Assembly (NCBI GenBank): GCA_023254735.1 | Contig: JALRKV010000012.1 | Coordinates: 62,001-126,000 of the forward strand | From: Pseudomonadales bacterium | GTDB taxonomy: Bacteria > Pseudomonadota > Gammaproteobacteria > Pseudomonadales > Pseudohongiellaceae | Length of the DNA: 64,000 nucleotides | Reading direction: 5' to 3' | Shown here: positions 47,806 through 56,346 of the stretch, in pieces | Layout: the number at the start of each line of letters is the position of its first letter | Numbering within the stretch: position 1 is the stretch's first letter | Notes under the pieces: generated by a model | Seen by the model: the letters and a program-made list of their open reading frames with translations, nothing else | What the model was told of the DNA's origin: nothing | Database searches by the model: none | Position numbers and translations under genes: made by a program

Positions 47806-48942
47806 TTATTGCTCTTGGAGGTCAGCGAATTCTGCAGCCCAATTAAGAAACGCGCGACTGTCACCCTTGAACACAACTCGCTGTTGCTTTTTCGTCATCT
47901 GGTATTCATACATCGGATCGTAGTAATCGACAAGAAGGCCTCGAATCCAAGCACGATGCTGATCGAGATCGTTGTTGTTACTGATTGCGGCAGACATCGA
48001 TTGACGCAGTGACGAATGGCGTTCACCACCAAGTCTTTTCCTAATTTTGTCTAAACTGCCGAGGAGCGACTCAGCAAACAAGTCTTTACCTTTGTCTGCG
48101 TCAAGGCGGACGAAGTCCGTAAGATTCGACACGATATAGTCGTTGAGAATCGTCTCGACGCGGAATTCTAAAGGCTCTTCCACCCGGATTATCGGCGCTA
48201 GACTCATTGCTCTGTGAAGCTCTAGAGGAAGTGAGAGTGAGCCAATCGCTCTGCTCTCATCTTCGAGAAATAGCGTGGCACCCTCTCTTTGTTCCTGTCT
48301 AAGAAGCTCGAGAGCTAACCGGTTCTCGAAAACAATCTGTGAAGGCTGCGCTGACACGCGTTTGCCAAATGCTGATCCGCGATGATTCGCGAGCCCCTCG
48401 AGATCAACTGAACCCGCGAGTTTATTTATTAGGTGAGTTTTGCCTGTCCCAGTTTTTCCCGCAACGATAATAATCTTTTTCTCACCCGCAACGCGTATAG
48501 TCGATTGCATAAGATGACGCCGCAGGGCTTTGTAGCCACCAATCACTCGCGGCAGCTTAAATCCCCTCTCTGCAAGCCACGCTTGTGCTGTTTGAGAGCG
48601 AAGGCCGCCGCGGAAACAGAGGACTACGGCTGAAGGATTTGCAGTGATAAATTCGACCCAGGCGTCGACTCGTCGTCGCTTGATGTCGCCACCAACGAGT
48701 TCGTGGCCAAGGGCAATTGCGGCATCTTGTCCTCTTTGCTTATAGCAGGTGCCTACCTCGGCGCGCTCAGGATCGGTGAGCAACGGGAGATTGTGAGAAT
48801 TGGGGATATGTCCGTCGAGATACTCGCATTCTGCCCTTACATCGATGAGTGGTGTGGAGTTGAGTAATAATTCAGTGAAGCGGTCCTGAGTGACCTGCTC
48901 CGGATGAGGCGCTGAACCTGCGACCGATGCTGTTGTATCCAT
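47806..48942 (-). CDS. mnmH: tRNA 2-selenouridine synthase
   Basis: MnmH (SelU, YbbB) first geranylates and then selenates 2-thiouridine at tRNA wobble position 34. The N-terminal rhodanese domain has catalytic Cys109 in VLCFRGGLRSQ and a second conserved cysteine at 66 (VGTCYKQRGQDAAIALGHEL). The C-terminal part has a P-loop GKTGTGKT at 162-169. Length of 378 residues fits. Selenation needs selenophosphate from SelD, which is not in the window. The gene is on the same strand as the AddAB-like pair with a 34-bp gap, and may be their first gene. Confidence 0.94.
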   Translation of the reverse strand: MDTTASVAGSAPHPEQVTQDRFTELLLNSTPLIDVRAECEYLDGHIPNSHNLPLLTDPERAEVGTCYKQRGQDAAIALGHELVGGDIKRRRVDAWVEFITANPSAVVLCFRGGLRSQTAQAWLAERGFKLPRVIGGYKALRRHLMQSTIRVAGEKKIIIVAGKTGTGKTHLINKLAGSVDLEGLANHRGSAFGKRVSAQPSQIVFENRLALELLRQEQREGATLFLEDESRAIGSLSLPLELHRAMSLAPIIRVEEPLEFRVETILNDYIVSNLTDFVRLDADKGKDLFAESLLGSLDKIRKRLGGERHSSLRQSMSAAISNNNDLDQHRAWIRGLLVDYYDPMYEYQMTKKQQRVVFKGDSRAFLNWAAEFADLQEQ

Positions 48943-49014
48943 TGTTTCTCTATCCGTTCAGCTGCCTAGAATTGATTGTCGTGTAGTGTATCAGCTCTAT
49001 GCTAAATTGGAGGA

Positions 49015-49605
49015 ATGGCCATTAATTTTCCTAAAAAAAGTGATATCAATTCTCTGGAGGCTGCGGCGCAATCCGGGCAGTGGCGGGGTGCCGCGCCCGT
49101 CCATCTATGGGACCCTCCTTTTTGCGGTGACATCGATATTGAAATTCGCCGAGAGGGGAGTTGGTGGCACGAGGGCCGCCCGATTAAGCGCAAAGGTATG
49201 GCCGAGCTTTTTGCCTCGATTCTCTTGTACGAAAAGGGCGAGCACTTTTTGGTGACGCCTGCGGAGAAAGTCCGTATCCGTGTTGAGGATTGTCCATTTT
49301 TGCTCACAGAGCTTCGCGTTGAAAATGCCGGAGATCCTTCGATCCAGCGTCTCTTAATGCGCACGAGCTTAGGTGAGGAGGTCGCGATTGGTCCTGAGCA
49401 TCCTTTAGTTATTGGCGTTGACCGAGTCGACGCGGTCGGTAACAAAGAGCCCCATCCGACTGTTGATGTGAGGGCGGGGCTTCTCGGCTTAGTTTCCCGC
49501 TCCGTCTTCTATCAGTTGGCTGAATTGGTCGAGGCCCATGCAGGCGATCGAGAGAGCGAAGTGTTCGGGGTGTGGAGCGAGGGTGTGTTTTTCCCCTTGG
49601 CTTAA
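49015..49605 (+). CDS. DUF1285 family protein
   Basis: A 196-residue soluble protein of the DUF1285 family: VHLWDPPFCGDIDIEIRREGSWWHEGRPI near residues 28-56 and YLVTPAEKVRI-like FLVTPAEKVRIRVEDCPF near 78-95 are characteristic. Its structure is two PH-like halves in known family members, with no established activity. No signal peptide or membrane helix is seen. It is divergent from mnmH and followed by a 270-bp gap to etfB. Confidence 0.85.
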   Translation: MAINFPKKSDINSLEAAAQSGQWRGAAPVHLWDPPFCGDIDIEIRREGSWWHEGRPIKRKGMAELFASILLYEKGEHFLVTPAEKVRIRVEDCPFLLTELRVENAGDPSIQRLLMRTSLGEEVAIGPEHPLVIGVDRVDAVGNKEPHPTVDVRAGLLGLVSRSVFYQLAELVEAHAGDRESEVFGVWSEGVFFPLA

Positions 49606-49707
49606 AGCAGTAACGCTATCTCTTTCTCATCTCCATCTTAGTCTTCATATTCATTACACGCTCTTCTCAGTATGTTGGCAATACGCTGTCATAAATGATC
49701 GTCTAAT

Positions 49708-49736
49708 TTGACCTGTGGCAGCAAAAGCGGCATGAT
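49708..49736 (+). promoter_or_regulatory. Possible promoter upstream of etfB
   Basis: TTGACC and CATGAT are separated by 17 bases. The -35 is good, the -10 weak, and the resulting leader would be about 130 bases. Confidence 0.3.
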
Positions 49737-49799
49737 TAGCGGCTGTTTCAGGGCGCTATGGAATATGCTCTGGCCCCGCAGAACGCCGCGGATCAACTC

Positions 49800-49817
49800 G
49801 TATACTCTTCTGTATAC
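49800..49817. promoter_or_regulatory. Inverted repeat GTATAC-N6-GTATAC upstream of etfB
   Basis: Two GTATAC hexamers, each a palindrome, are separated by six bases about 60 bp before the etfB start. It has the size of an operator for a dimeric regulator, or the second hexamer may be part of a -10 region. No regulator is named by the sequence. Confidence 0.35.
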
Positions 49818-49875
49818 CACCTCGTAAATCAGACCGAAGTTTGCGATACCAGCGCAGCTTCCAATGGGAGAATCC

Positions 49876-50625
49876 ATGAAGGTTCTTGTAGCTATTAAGC
49901 GCGTCGTCGACGCATATGTGAAAGTTAGAGTGAAGTCCGATGGCACTGGTGTCGACCTCGCTAATGCAAAAATGGCAATCAACCCTTTCTGCGAGATAGC
50001 TGTAGAGGAAGCTATCCGCATGAAGGAAGCCGGCGCCGCCGATGAAGTAATTGCCGTATCGATTGGCGCTACTCAATGCCAAGAACAGATCCGTACTGCG
50101 CTTGCGCTAGGCGCCGATCGCGGCATTCTTATCGAAAACGACGAAGCGCTCGAGCCGCTCGCGATAGCCAAACTTCTCAAAGCGATAATCGATAAAGAGG
50201 GAATAGACTTAGTTATTCTTGGAAAGCAGTCCATCGATACAGATAACAACCAGACGGGTCAGATGCTCGCTGCGCTTTGCGACTGGCCGCAAGGTACTTT
50301 CGCCTGCAACGCTGAAGTTCGCGATGGCAAGATTGAAGTCACAAGAGAGATCGACGGCGGCGAGCAGACAGTGCTTCTCAATCTGCCCGCGGTGCTAACC
50401 ACTGACCTCCGTCTCAACGAGCCGCGTTATGCCTCGCTGCCCAATATTATGAAGGCAAAAAAGAAGCCTATCGATACAACGACGCCCGCTGATCTTGGCG
50501 TAGATGTGAGTTCCAATCTCAAGACGCTCAGCGTCGAGGCGCCTGCAGAACGCTCTGCTGGAATCATGGTTGAGTCAGTCGACGAATTGGTCGCTAAGCT
50601 CAAGACCGAAGCCAAAGTAATATAG
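49876..50625 (+). CDS. etfB: Electron transfer flavoprotein beta subunit
   Basis: EtfB with EtfA carries electrons from acyl-CoA and other dehydrogenases to the ubiquinone pool through ETF-QO. I choose ATG 49876, giving [20 protein letters not shown], the family start, with GGGAG upstream; an ATG at 49864 adds four residues. Conserved segments include [18 protein letters not shown], the AMP-binding [16 protein letters not shown] and the recognition loop [15 protein letters not shown]. Length of 249 residues is standard. etfA follows. Confidence 0.96.
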   Translation: MKVLVAIKRVVDAYVKVRVKSDGTGVDLANAKMAINPFCEIAVEEAIRMKEAGAADEVIAVSIGATQCQEQIRTALALGADRGILIENDEALEPLAIAKLLKAIIDKEGIDLVILGKQSIDTDNNQTGQMLAALCDWPQGTFACNAEVRDGKIEVTREIDGGEQTVLLNLPAVLTTDLRLNEPRYASLPNIMKAKKKPIDTTTPADLGVDVSSNLKTLSVEAPAERSAGIMVESVDELVAKLKTEAKVI

Positions 50626-50634
50626 GTGGATACG

Positions 50635-51564
50635 ATGACAACTTTAGTAATTGCAGAACACGATAACGCTAGCATCAAATCTTCGACAAGAAACACAGTC
50701 ACCGCGGCAGTCGAATTAGGCGCGCCAATTACGCTCTTGGTCGTCGGCTCGGATTGTCAGGCCGCTGCTTCCGAGGCAGCAAACATTGCGGGCGTATCGA
50801 AGGTCATAGTCGCCGATTCGCAGGCTTATGCGCATCAACTCCCCGAAGCCGTTGCGCCATTGGTTGCGCAAGCAGCCGCCGGGTTTGCTCACGTTCTGGC
50901 ACCAGCAACAACCACGGGTAAAAACCTGATGCCTCGCGTTGCAGCACTTCTCGATGTTGCGCAGGTCTCCGATATCGTGGCTATCAAATCAGCCGATACA
51001 TTTGTGCGCCCGATTTACGCGGGTAACGCGTTAGCGACAGTGCAAAGTGGGGATTCCGTCAAAGTAATCACCGTAAGAACGACTGCCTTTGCGGAGGCTG
51101 CTTCAGAGGGCGGTTCTGCCTCAATAGACGCGTTAGATACCGTTATAGAGCAGAGCGTTGCGAGCTTCGTCTCAGAGGAGCTTTCTGTCTCCGAACGCCC
51201 AAGTCTGTCGTCAGCGAGCATCATCATTTCTGGTGGCCGCGGTATGCAGAGTGGTGAAAATTTTGTCTTGCTCGAAAAAGTGGCAGATAAGCTGGGTGCT
51301 GGCATTGGCGCTTCGCGCGCCGCTGTTGATGCAGGGTTTGTACCTAATGATTATCAAGTGGGTCAGACGGGCAAGATTGTCGCTCCGGACCTCTATATCG
51401 CTGTGGGCATCTCAGGTGCGATACAGCATCTTGCCGGTATGAAAGACAGTAAAGTCATTGTTGCGATTAATAAAGATGAAGAGGCTCCAATTTTCCAGGT
51501 CGCGGATTATGGGCTTGTTGCCGATTTATTTGTCGCATTGCCGGAGTTAGAGGCAGCACTCTAA
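50635..51564 (+). CDS. etfA: Electron transfer flavoprotein alpha subunit
   Basis: EtfA binds FAD and forms the heterodimer with EtfB. Start ATG 50635 ([15 protein letters not shown]) has AGGTGG five bases upstream; GTG 50626 is an in-frame alternative. The C-terminal FAD domain is complete: [42 protein letters not shown] and [19 protein letters not shown], in order. Length of 309 residues is typical. A bidirectional terminator follows. Confidence 0.96.
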   Translation: MTTLVIAEHDNASIKSSTRNTVTAAVELGAPITLLVVGSDCQAAASEAANIAGVSKVIVADSQAYAHQLPEAVAPLVAQAAAGFAHVLAPATTTGKNLMPRVAALLDVAQVSDIVAIKSADTFVRPIYAGNALATVQSGDSVKVITVRTTAFAEAASEGGSASIDALDTVIEQSVASFVSEELSVSERPSLSSASIIISGGRGMQSGENFVLLEKVADKLGAGIGASRAAVDAGFVPNDYQVGQTGKIVAPDLYIAVGISGAIQHLAGMKDSKVIVAINKDEEAPIFQVADYGLVADLFVALPELEAAL

Positions 51565-51620
51565 GACAATCGCCGGCAATAACGGCTGGGCTTCCCGCTG
51601 TTGTTGCTTCAAGCGATGCC

Positions 51621-51663
51621 AAAAAAATACCCCGACCGCTTTGAGCGTCCGGGGTATTTTTTT
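51621..51663. terminator. Bidirectional intrinsic terminator between etfA and rne
   Basis: ATACCCCG(A)CCGCT and AGCG(T)CCGGGGTAT-type arms form a strong hairpin. It is preceded by seven A residues and followed by seven T residues, so it can act on both strands, ending etfBA and the converging rne message. Confidence 0.92.
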
Positions 51664-51710
51664 GGCTTTCTTTTTCTCGCTATTTTTTCTTCGTACAGAC
51701 TTTATTCTGC

Positions 51711-54581
51711 CTAGCTTCGCTTGTGACGCGGATCGTTAGGCGCGCGTCTGCGCTGCGGAGGCTTCACGACTTCGGATGCCTGTGCCTCTGGCGCCGCCGA
51801 GGCTTCAGTCTCTATAGCGCGGTCGACTACTTCTTCACTCGAGGCTGTTGTACCCTCATTGGCGGCCGTTGCAATTTCAGCATTCTTTGCCGGCGCGTCG
51901 TCAGGCTCCGCTGTTGCTGACAGCGGCTCTTCTGGTGTTTCAACTGTATCGACAGGCGCCTCGGTAATTGCCGAGTCTGCGAAGTTAGTCGCGTCCTCAC
52001 TGCTGTCTATGGGCGCTGAGTCTGCATTTGCCACGTCATCTCGCTGCGCACGCTTGCGTGGTCGGCGCGGGCGTCTTTCTCGTGATTTACGCTCACGCGG
52101 TTCCTCTTCGCTGGGTGTAGCAGCGTCACTTACAGAAGCTTCTTCGATGCTCTCTGTCGTGTTCTCTGTCATCGCTTCCTCACCAGGTTCTGAGTCAGCT
52201 TCTACGTTTGTTTCCGGTTGTGTAGCTTGCTCAGTGACCTCAGCACTTACACCCGATGCGCTAATCGCACCCAGCGCTTCTGCAAGATTTGGCGCTTCAG
52301 TAGACACAGACTCTGCGCTTACCTTTGCATTAGTAGTTTCGCCTTGTTGCTCGTTTGCTTCTGCGATAACCACGGGTTCATCTGCTGCTTTCTCTAAGTC
52401 AGGGCGTGGTCCGCGCTTACGGGGAGTCGTGTTTTTGGGGCGCTGGCTCGCCGGGCGTCGAGAAAATTCGGAAGTGCCGCTTTCTTCTGTTGCTGCGGTA
52501 TTTTCTCTTGAATCCGGCTCGCCTCGCGCTTCGTCTTTGCGATCGCCGTTACGTGAACGAGACCGACGTCGGCGATTTTCGTCGCTGCCATTGCGGTTCT
52601 CAGCTGCGGAATCGTCGTTGCTCGAGGCTGGCGAGTTATCCTGCGCGTTGTCTCGGTTGCGTCCGCCACGGCGGCCGCCTCGTGAACGTCGTTCGCCGCG
52701 TTCGGACTTGTCATCCGAGTCGCTGCGATTTTCTGCCGCGGATTTATTTTCTGTGTCGCTCTTCGCAGCGCGCTCACCTCGATTCCGATTCTGTTGGCCA
52801 CGCTGGCCTCGAGAGCCTGATCGACCTCGGCCACCACGGTTGTTATTTCCGCCTCGTTTCGGCTTTTGACCTTCCTCTTCTTTAGCGCTGCCGAAAAGGC
52901 TGGCGAGCGCCGCGAATAGGCCTGCGAATAGTCCCGGCTTGTCCTCGGATTTTTTACCTCTGCGAACGCTAGAGCCTGACGGTGCGGGTGCTTGAGGAAT
53001 GGGGATACCTTCGACAGAGGGGCGTTGCACGGCCGCCACAGGTGCCGCGTTTTTGGCGCTATTGATGGGCTCCGGTGTGACGGTAATATCGACATCATAA
53101 ACCTCTGCCGCTTGATTGAGTCCAGTGATCTTGTAATGTGGTGTCTCCATTTCTGGATTCGGCGAAATAACCACTTTGGTTTCACTTTGTTTTTCGATTT
53201 CCGCCAGTGTTGTTCGCTTCTCATTCAGAAGGTAAGAAGAGACAACCAAGGGTACTTCTGCGCGTACTTCGGCGCATTTCTGCTTGTTCGCTTCCTCTTG
53301 GATAATGCGCAAAATCGAGAGTGCTAGAGATTCGACATCGCGAATGGTGCCCTGACCGCTGCAGCGCGGACAGGTGATCGCACTGGTCTCGCCTAGTGAT
53401 GGGCGAAGACGCTGGCGGGACATTTCTAATAAACCGAAACGGGAAATACGCCCTACCTGAACACGCGCGCGATCCGCTTCGAGAGCGTCTCGCATGCGGT
53501 TCTCGACCTCGCGCTGATTGCGATTGGAGCCCATATCAATGAAGTCGATTACTACGAGTCCACCCATGTCTCGAAGGCGCAGTTGGCGAGCGATTTCATC
53601 GGCAGCCTCGAGATTCGTGTTTAAGGCTGTTTCTTCGATATCCGCGCCTCGCGTTGCTCGCGAGGAGTTAATATCTATTGAGATTAGTGCTTCGGTGGGG
53701 TCGATAACAACAGAGCCACCGGAGGGGAGTTTTACTTCGCGCTCGAACGCACTCTCGATCTGGCTTTCGATCTGGTAGCGATTAAACAGAGGGAGCGCGT
53801 CGGAGTAGAGTTTGATGCGGCTCTCGTATTGAGGCATGACTTGCTTGACGAAAGTCATCGCCTCATCAAAAGCCTCCTGCGTATCGAATAACACTTCGCC
53901 GATATCTTTTCGAAGATAGTCGCGAATCATGCGAATGATTACGTTGCTTTCTTGATAGATCAAGAAGGGAGCGCGCTTAGCTTCAGAGGCTTCGCCGATG
54001 GCTTGCCAGAGAGCAAGCAGGTAATCGAGATCCCATTGAAGCTCTTCTTGGCCTTTGCCGATGCCTGCGGTGCGGACAATCATGCCCATGCCGTCTGGGA
54101 TATTCAGTCCACGGAGAGCTTCGCGTAATTCGTTGCGCTCCTCGCCTTCAATGCGACGAGAGATGCCTCCTGCTTTAGGGTTGTTAGGCATCAACACTAA
54201 GTAGCGGCCGGCTAGGCTGATATAAGTGGTGAGCGCGGCGCCTTTATTGCCTCGCTCCTCTTTCTCTACCTGCACGATCACCTGCGTGCCTTCCGGGATT
54301 AACTCCTTGAGGTTCGTGCGTTCCCCGTTACTCTTTACATCCTTTGCGTAATACTCGCTTGAGATTTCCTTGAGTGGTAGGAAGCCGTGTCGTTCGGCGC
54401 CAAAATCCACAAATGCGGCTTCGAGGCTGGGCTCAACGCGAGTCACTTTGCCTTTGTAGATATTTGCTTTTTTCTGGATTCGGGTTCGGTTTTCGATGTC
54501 GAGGTCATACAGACGCTGTCCATCAACGAGGGCAACGCGAAGTTCTTCTTCTTGCGTTGCATTGATAAGCATTCTTTTCAT
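51711..54581 (-). CDS. rne: Ribonuclease E
   Basis: RNase E is the main endonuclease of mRNA decay and rRNA/tRNA processing. The N-terminal half is full and has E. coli numbering: S1 domain near residues 38-120, catalytic Asp303 ([13 protein letters not shown]) and Asp346 ([16 protein letters not shown]), and zinc-link Cys404 and Cys407 (CPRCSGQG). From about residue 530 the protein is a long disordered scaffold: an Arg/Gly-rich RNA-binding stretch ([20 protein letters not shown] and following), then acidic Ala/Glu/Ser-rich sequence, and a basic end ([17 protein letters not shown]). Length is 956 residues. AAGGAT precedes the start. The leader is structured. Confidence 0.97.
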   Translation of the reverse strand: MKRMLINATQEEELRVALVDGQRLYDLDIENRTRIQKKANIYKGKVTRVEPSLEAAFVDFGAERHGFLPLKEISSEYYAKDVKSNGERTNLKELIPEGTQVIVQVEKEERGNKGAALTTYISLAGRYLVLMPNNPKAGGISRRIEGEERNELREALRGLNIPDGMGMIVRTAGIGKGQEELQWDLDYLLALWQAIGEASEAKRAPFLIYQESNVIIRMIRDYLRKDIGEVLFDTQEAFDEAMTFVKQVMPQYESRIKLYSDALPLFNRYQIESQIESAFEREVKLPSGGSVVIDPTEALISIDINSSRATRGADIEETALNTNLEAADEIARQLRLRDMGGLVVIDFIDMGSNRNQREVENRMRDALEADRARVQVGRISRFGLLEMSRQRLRPSLGETSAITCPRCSGQGTIRDVESLALSILRIIQEEANKQKCAEVRAEVPLVVSSYLLNEKRTTLAEIEKQSETKVVISPNPEMETPHYKITGLNQAAEVYDVDITVTPEPINSAKNAAPVAAVQRPSVEGIPIPQAPAPSGSSVRRGKKSEDKPGLFAGLFAALASLFGSAKEEEGQKPKRGGNNNRGGRGRSGSRGQRGQQNRNRGERAAKSDTENKSAAENRSDSDDKSERGERRSRGGRRGGRNRDNAQDNSPASSNDDSAAENRNGSDENRRRRSRSRNGDRKDEARGEPDSRENTAATEESGTSEFSRRPASQRPKNTTPRKRGPRPDLEKAADEPVVIAEANEQQGETTNAKVSAESVSTEAPNLAEALGAISASGVSAEVTEQATQPETNVEADSEPGEEAMTENTTESIEEASVSDAATPSEEEPRERKSRERRPRRPRKRAQRDDVANADSAPIDSSEDATNFADSAITEAPVDTVETPEEPLSATAEPDDAPAKNAEIATAANEGTTASSEEVVDRAIETEASAAPEAQASEVVKPPQRRRAPNDPRHKRS

Positions 54582-54663
54582 TAGTTCACTATCCTTAAAT
54601 TGCCAGAGAGTGAACTAGGAAATGATTCTTGAGAGGCGGATGCCGTTTAGGGCACCTTGCTCC

Positions 54664-54693
54664 CTGCGGCGTGCACGCATGCGTGAACCGCAG
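54664..54693 (-). promoter_or_regulatory. Hairpin in the rne 5' leader
   Basis: CTGCGG and CCGCAG pair around an inner perfect palindrome CACGCATGCGTG (54674-54685), about 85-115 bases upstream of the rne start. A second small stem, TTCGC/GCGAA, lies at 54716-54730. In E. coli the rne leader folds into hairpins through which RNase E controls its own message; this may be an equivalent. Confidence 0.5.
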
Positions 54694-55190
54694 CCAATAC
54701 AGTGGACTAGGACATTCGCTCAAGGCGAAAGGGCGGCCGTTTGAAGGCGTGCCTTTGTGTCTTTAATGCTTCTAAGGTGTCGTAGATGCCACGTAGACAG
54801 CCGATCCTAGTGGATTGGCCTATCGAACATGCATTGTGTGCGTAGTTTGACATTGTCTGTTATGCGGTCTCGTTAACAAATTACAAAAAGCTAATCTTGT
54901 CGTGTATCGTTTACTCACCAAATTTGCTGCCGTTTTTCTCGTCGCTTTGAGGCGGTAGTTCTCGGCGTTCATTTTATTGGTGCGTTGAATCTTGTTTCCT
55001 AGATCTCTCTGGGTTTCCGACTGCGGGCGGGCGTTTGCTCCCTTAACGCGCTGCGGAGATGTTGTTGCGGTAACCAGTTGAGCTGTGGCTCTAGTCTGCA
55101 GGGTCATCCCGCTGCAGTCGAAAGTCTTATCTTGCTCTTTGTGTCACCTTCGCTTGGTTTACTACTTAAACTCACTCTTTTACTTATTGC

Positions 55191-55215
55191 GGAAAACCTT
55201 ATCGTTTTCCTTTTT
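55191..55215 (+). terminator. Terminator-like hairpin in the rne-resolvase gap
   Basis: GGAAAAC, a six-base loop, GTTTTCC and then five T residues. The stem is perfect but AT-rich. On the forward strand no protein gene precedes it, so if functional it would end an unannotated RNA. Confidence 0.4.
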
Positions 55216-55489
55216 CGCAGTAGGTCAAATTGACGCCGATGTTAGAATGGCGCTCTCCAGCCCTTGCTGGAATTACTGCGTATTTGCCTTTTGAATTCAG
55301 TTTGCGGGAGTGTGTTCCCCGATCAATGTGAGGGAATATAACAGTAAAAGCGCCTACACTCAATTACTTACGGTCTCTTTCTTGAGTGCTCTCGTGACTA
55401 GATGTGGAGTAGATCGCCAGTCGGTTCAGTTGTGTCGGCAACTCCTCGCGGCTATCTAGAGATTATCTAGTGGTTATTTCGCGACTACT

Positions 55490-55529
55490 CGCAGCTTTTC
55501 ACAGCTTTTCACAGCTCGTCGCAGCTTGC
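55490..55529 (+). repeat. Four 10-bp direct repeats upstream of the resolvase-like gene
   Basis: Units CGCAGCTTTT, CACAGCTTTT, CACAGCTCGT and CGCAGCTTGC lie head to tail, sharing the core AGCT at exact 10-bp spacing, one DNA turn. They end 114 bp before the start of the resolvase-like gene. Confidence 0.75.
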
Positions 55530-55643
55530 TTCATGCGAACGCCTATGCATAGAATGTCGGCTACGCCAAATTGCTCTCGCCAGAGACTGAAATATTCTTA
55601 TTAAAATCAGTAATTTATAAGTATTTAGTGGATCATTGGAACG

Positions 55644-56315
55644 ATGACGGTATACGCCTATTCGAGGACAACACAGCTAGAGGAAGTGGAAGACGCGACG
55701 CTTGCCTCTGCGCTGGAAACCGACGCTTTAGCAATGCAGACCTATGGCCTTGCGCGCGGCTGGTTCATCTCTCAAAGTCTTATCGATAGGGGCTGTCGTT
55801 GGGATCAAAGCTTGGACGACCGCCCTCTCGGCGCAGCATTGCTCGCCAAAATGAAAGAAGGTGATGTCTTGCTTTGTGCGCAAATTCAGCGATTGTGTAG
55901 CTCTAGCGCGGAAGTCAGCGCGCTGATAAAAAGCTTACACGAACGCGGCATCGCCCTGCATTGCTGCGAATTAGGGGCAGATCTTACAGATGCAGCCACC
56001 ACGCTTACCTTTAGCGAGGCATCCGCGCTTTTCGCAGCCCTAGAGTCACGCCGCAGTGCCGAGAGGATTAAGGGGGTGAAACAGAGGCAAAAGGAGAAGG
56101 GGCGTTTTTTGGGTGGCAGCCGGCCCTTCGGCTTTAGTGTCCACGACAACGGCAAGCTTATCGAGAACCCTTCGGAGCAACGAACGCTGCAAAAAATATT
56201 CGAGCTCAAGCGTCAGGGTAAGTCGCTTAGGGCGATTTCGGCAGCGGTATCGACGCCGATGACACCAATCAGTTTTAAAACGGTGCAAAGAGTACTGCAA
56301 CGGTCCGCAGACTAG
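55644..56315 (+). CDS. Serine-recombinase-fold protein with altered active site
   Basis: A 223-residue protein that aligns with the small serine recombinases (gamma-delta resolvase type). Tyr6 and Arg8 match, but the nucleophile position (Ser10) is Thr10 in YSRTTQ. Arg60 in DDRPLGAAL matches resolvase Arg45. The DRLGR motif reads QRLCS (residues 82-86), losing the aspartate and second arginine. The HERGIALHCCE and SEASALFAALESRRSAERIKG segments follow the catalytic-domain end and long helix E. The C-terminal part (GGSRPFGFSVHDNG, then LQKIFELKRQGKSLRAISAAV) is a recombinase-type DNA-binding region. It is probably a DNA-binding protein without recombination activity. It lies 31 bp upstream of lolC. 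No inverted repeats or second mobile gene are visible. Confidence 0.75.
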   Translation: MTVYAYSRTTQLEEVEDATLASALETDALAMQTYGLARGWFISQSLIDRGCRWDQSLDDRPLGAALLAKMKEGDVLLCAQIQRLCSSSAEVSALIKSLHERGIALHCCELGADLTDAATTLTFSEASALFAALESRRSAERIKGVKQRQKEKGRFLGGSRPFGFSVHDNGKLIENPSEQRTLQKIFELKRQGKSLRAISAAVSTPMTPISFKTVQRVLQRSAD

Positions 56316-56346
56316 CCGGTCTCCCCATTCGGATATAGAGTCTCAA

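Larger units (their letters stand above)
54582..55643. other. 1.06-kb region between rne and the resolvase-like gene, no convincing protein gene
   Basis: The two flanking genes diverge. The rne-proximal part holds hairpins of the rne leader. A 95-codon frame on the reverse strand (54820-55107) has no recognisable domain and is Thr/Arg/Asn-rich, so I do not call it. In the middle, CTGCAG repeats (55096-55101, 55112-55117) can form a hairpin, and a terminator-like element lies at 55191-55215. CACTCAA and TTGAGTG form an inverted repeat at 55357-55388. Near the resolvase-like gene are TATCTAG twice (55453, 55464) and four 10-bp repeats. The region is long for this compact genome. Confidence 0.6.

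Noticed and set aside
51859..52869. A 336-codon forward frame opposite the 3' part of rne
   Set aside because: It is the antisense of the repetitive RNase E scaffold region and is Ser/Ala/Arg-rich low-complexity sequence.
54820..55107. A 95-codon frame on the reverse strand in the rne-resolvase gap
   Set aside because: Its Thr/Arg/Asn-rich composition is unlike neighbouring proteins, no domain is recognised, and it lies in a region that looks regulatory.
55490..55529. Short repeats as a possible CRISPR array or IS end
   Set aside because: The units are 10 bp with no spacers, there are no cas genes, and no inverted terminal repeats or target duplications were found around the resolvase-like gene.
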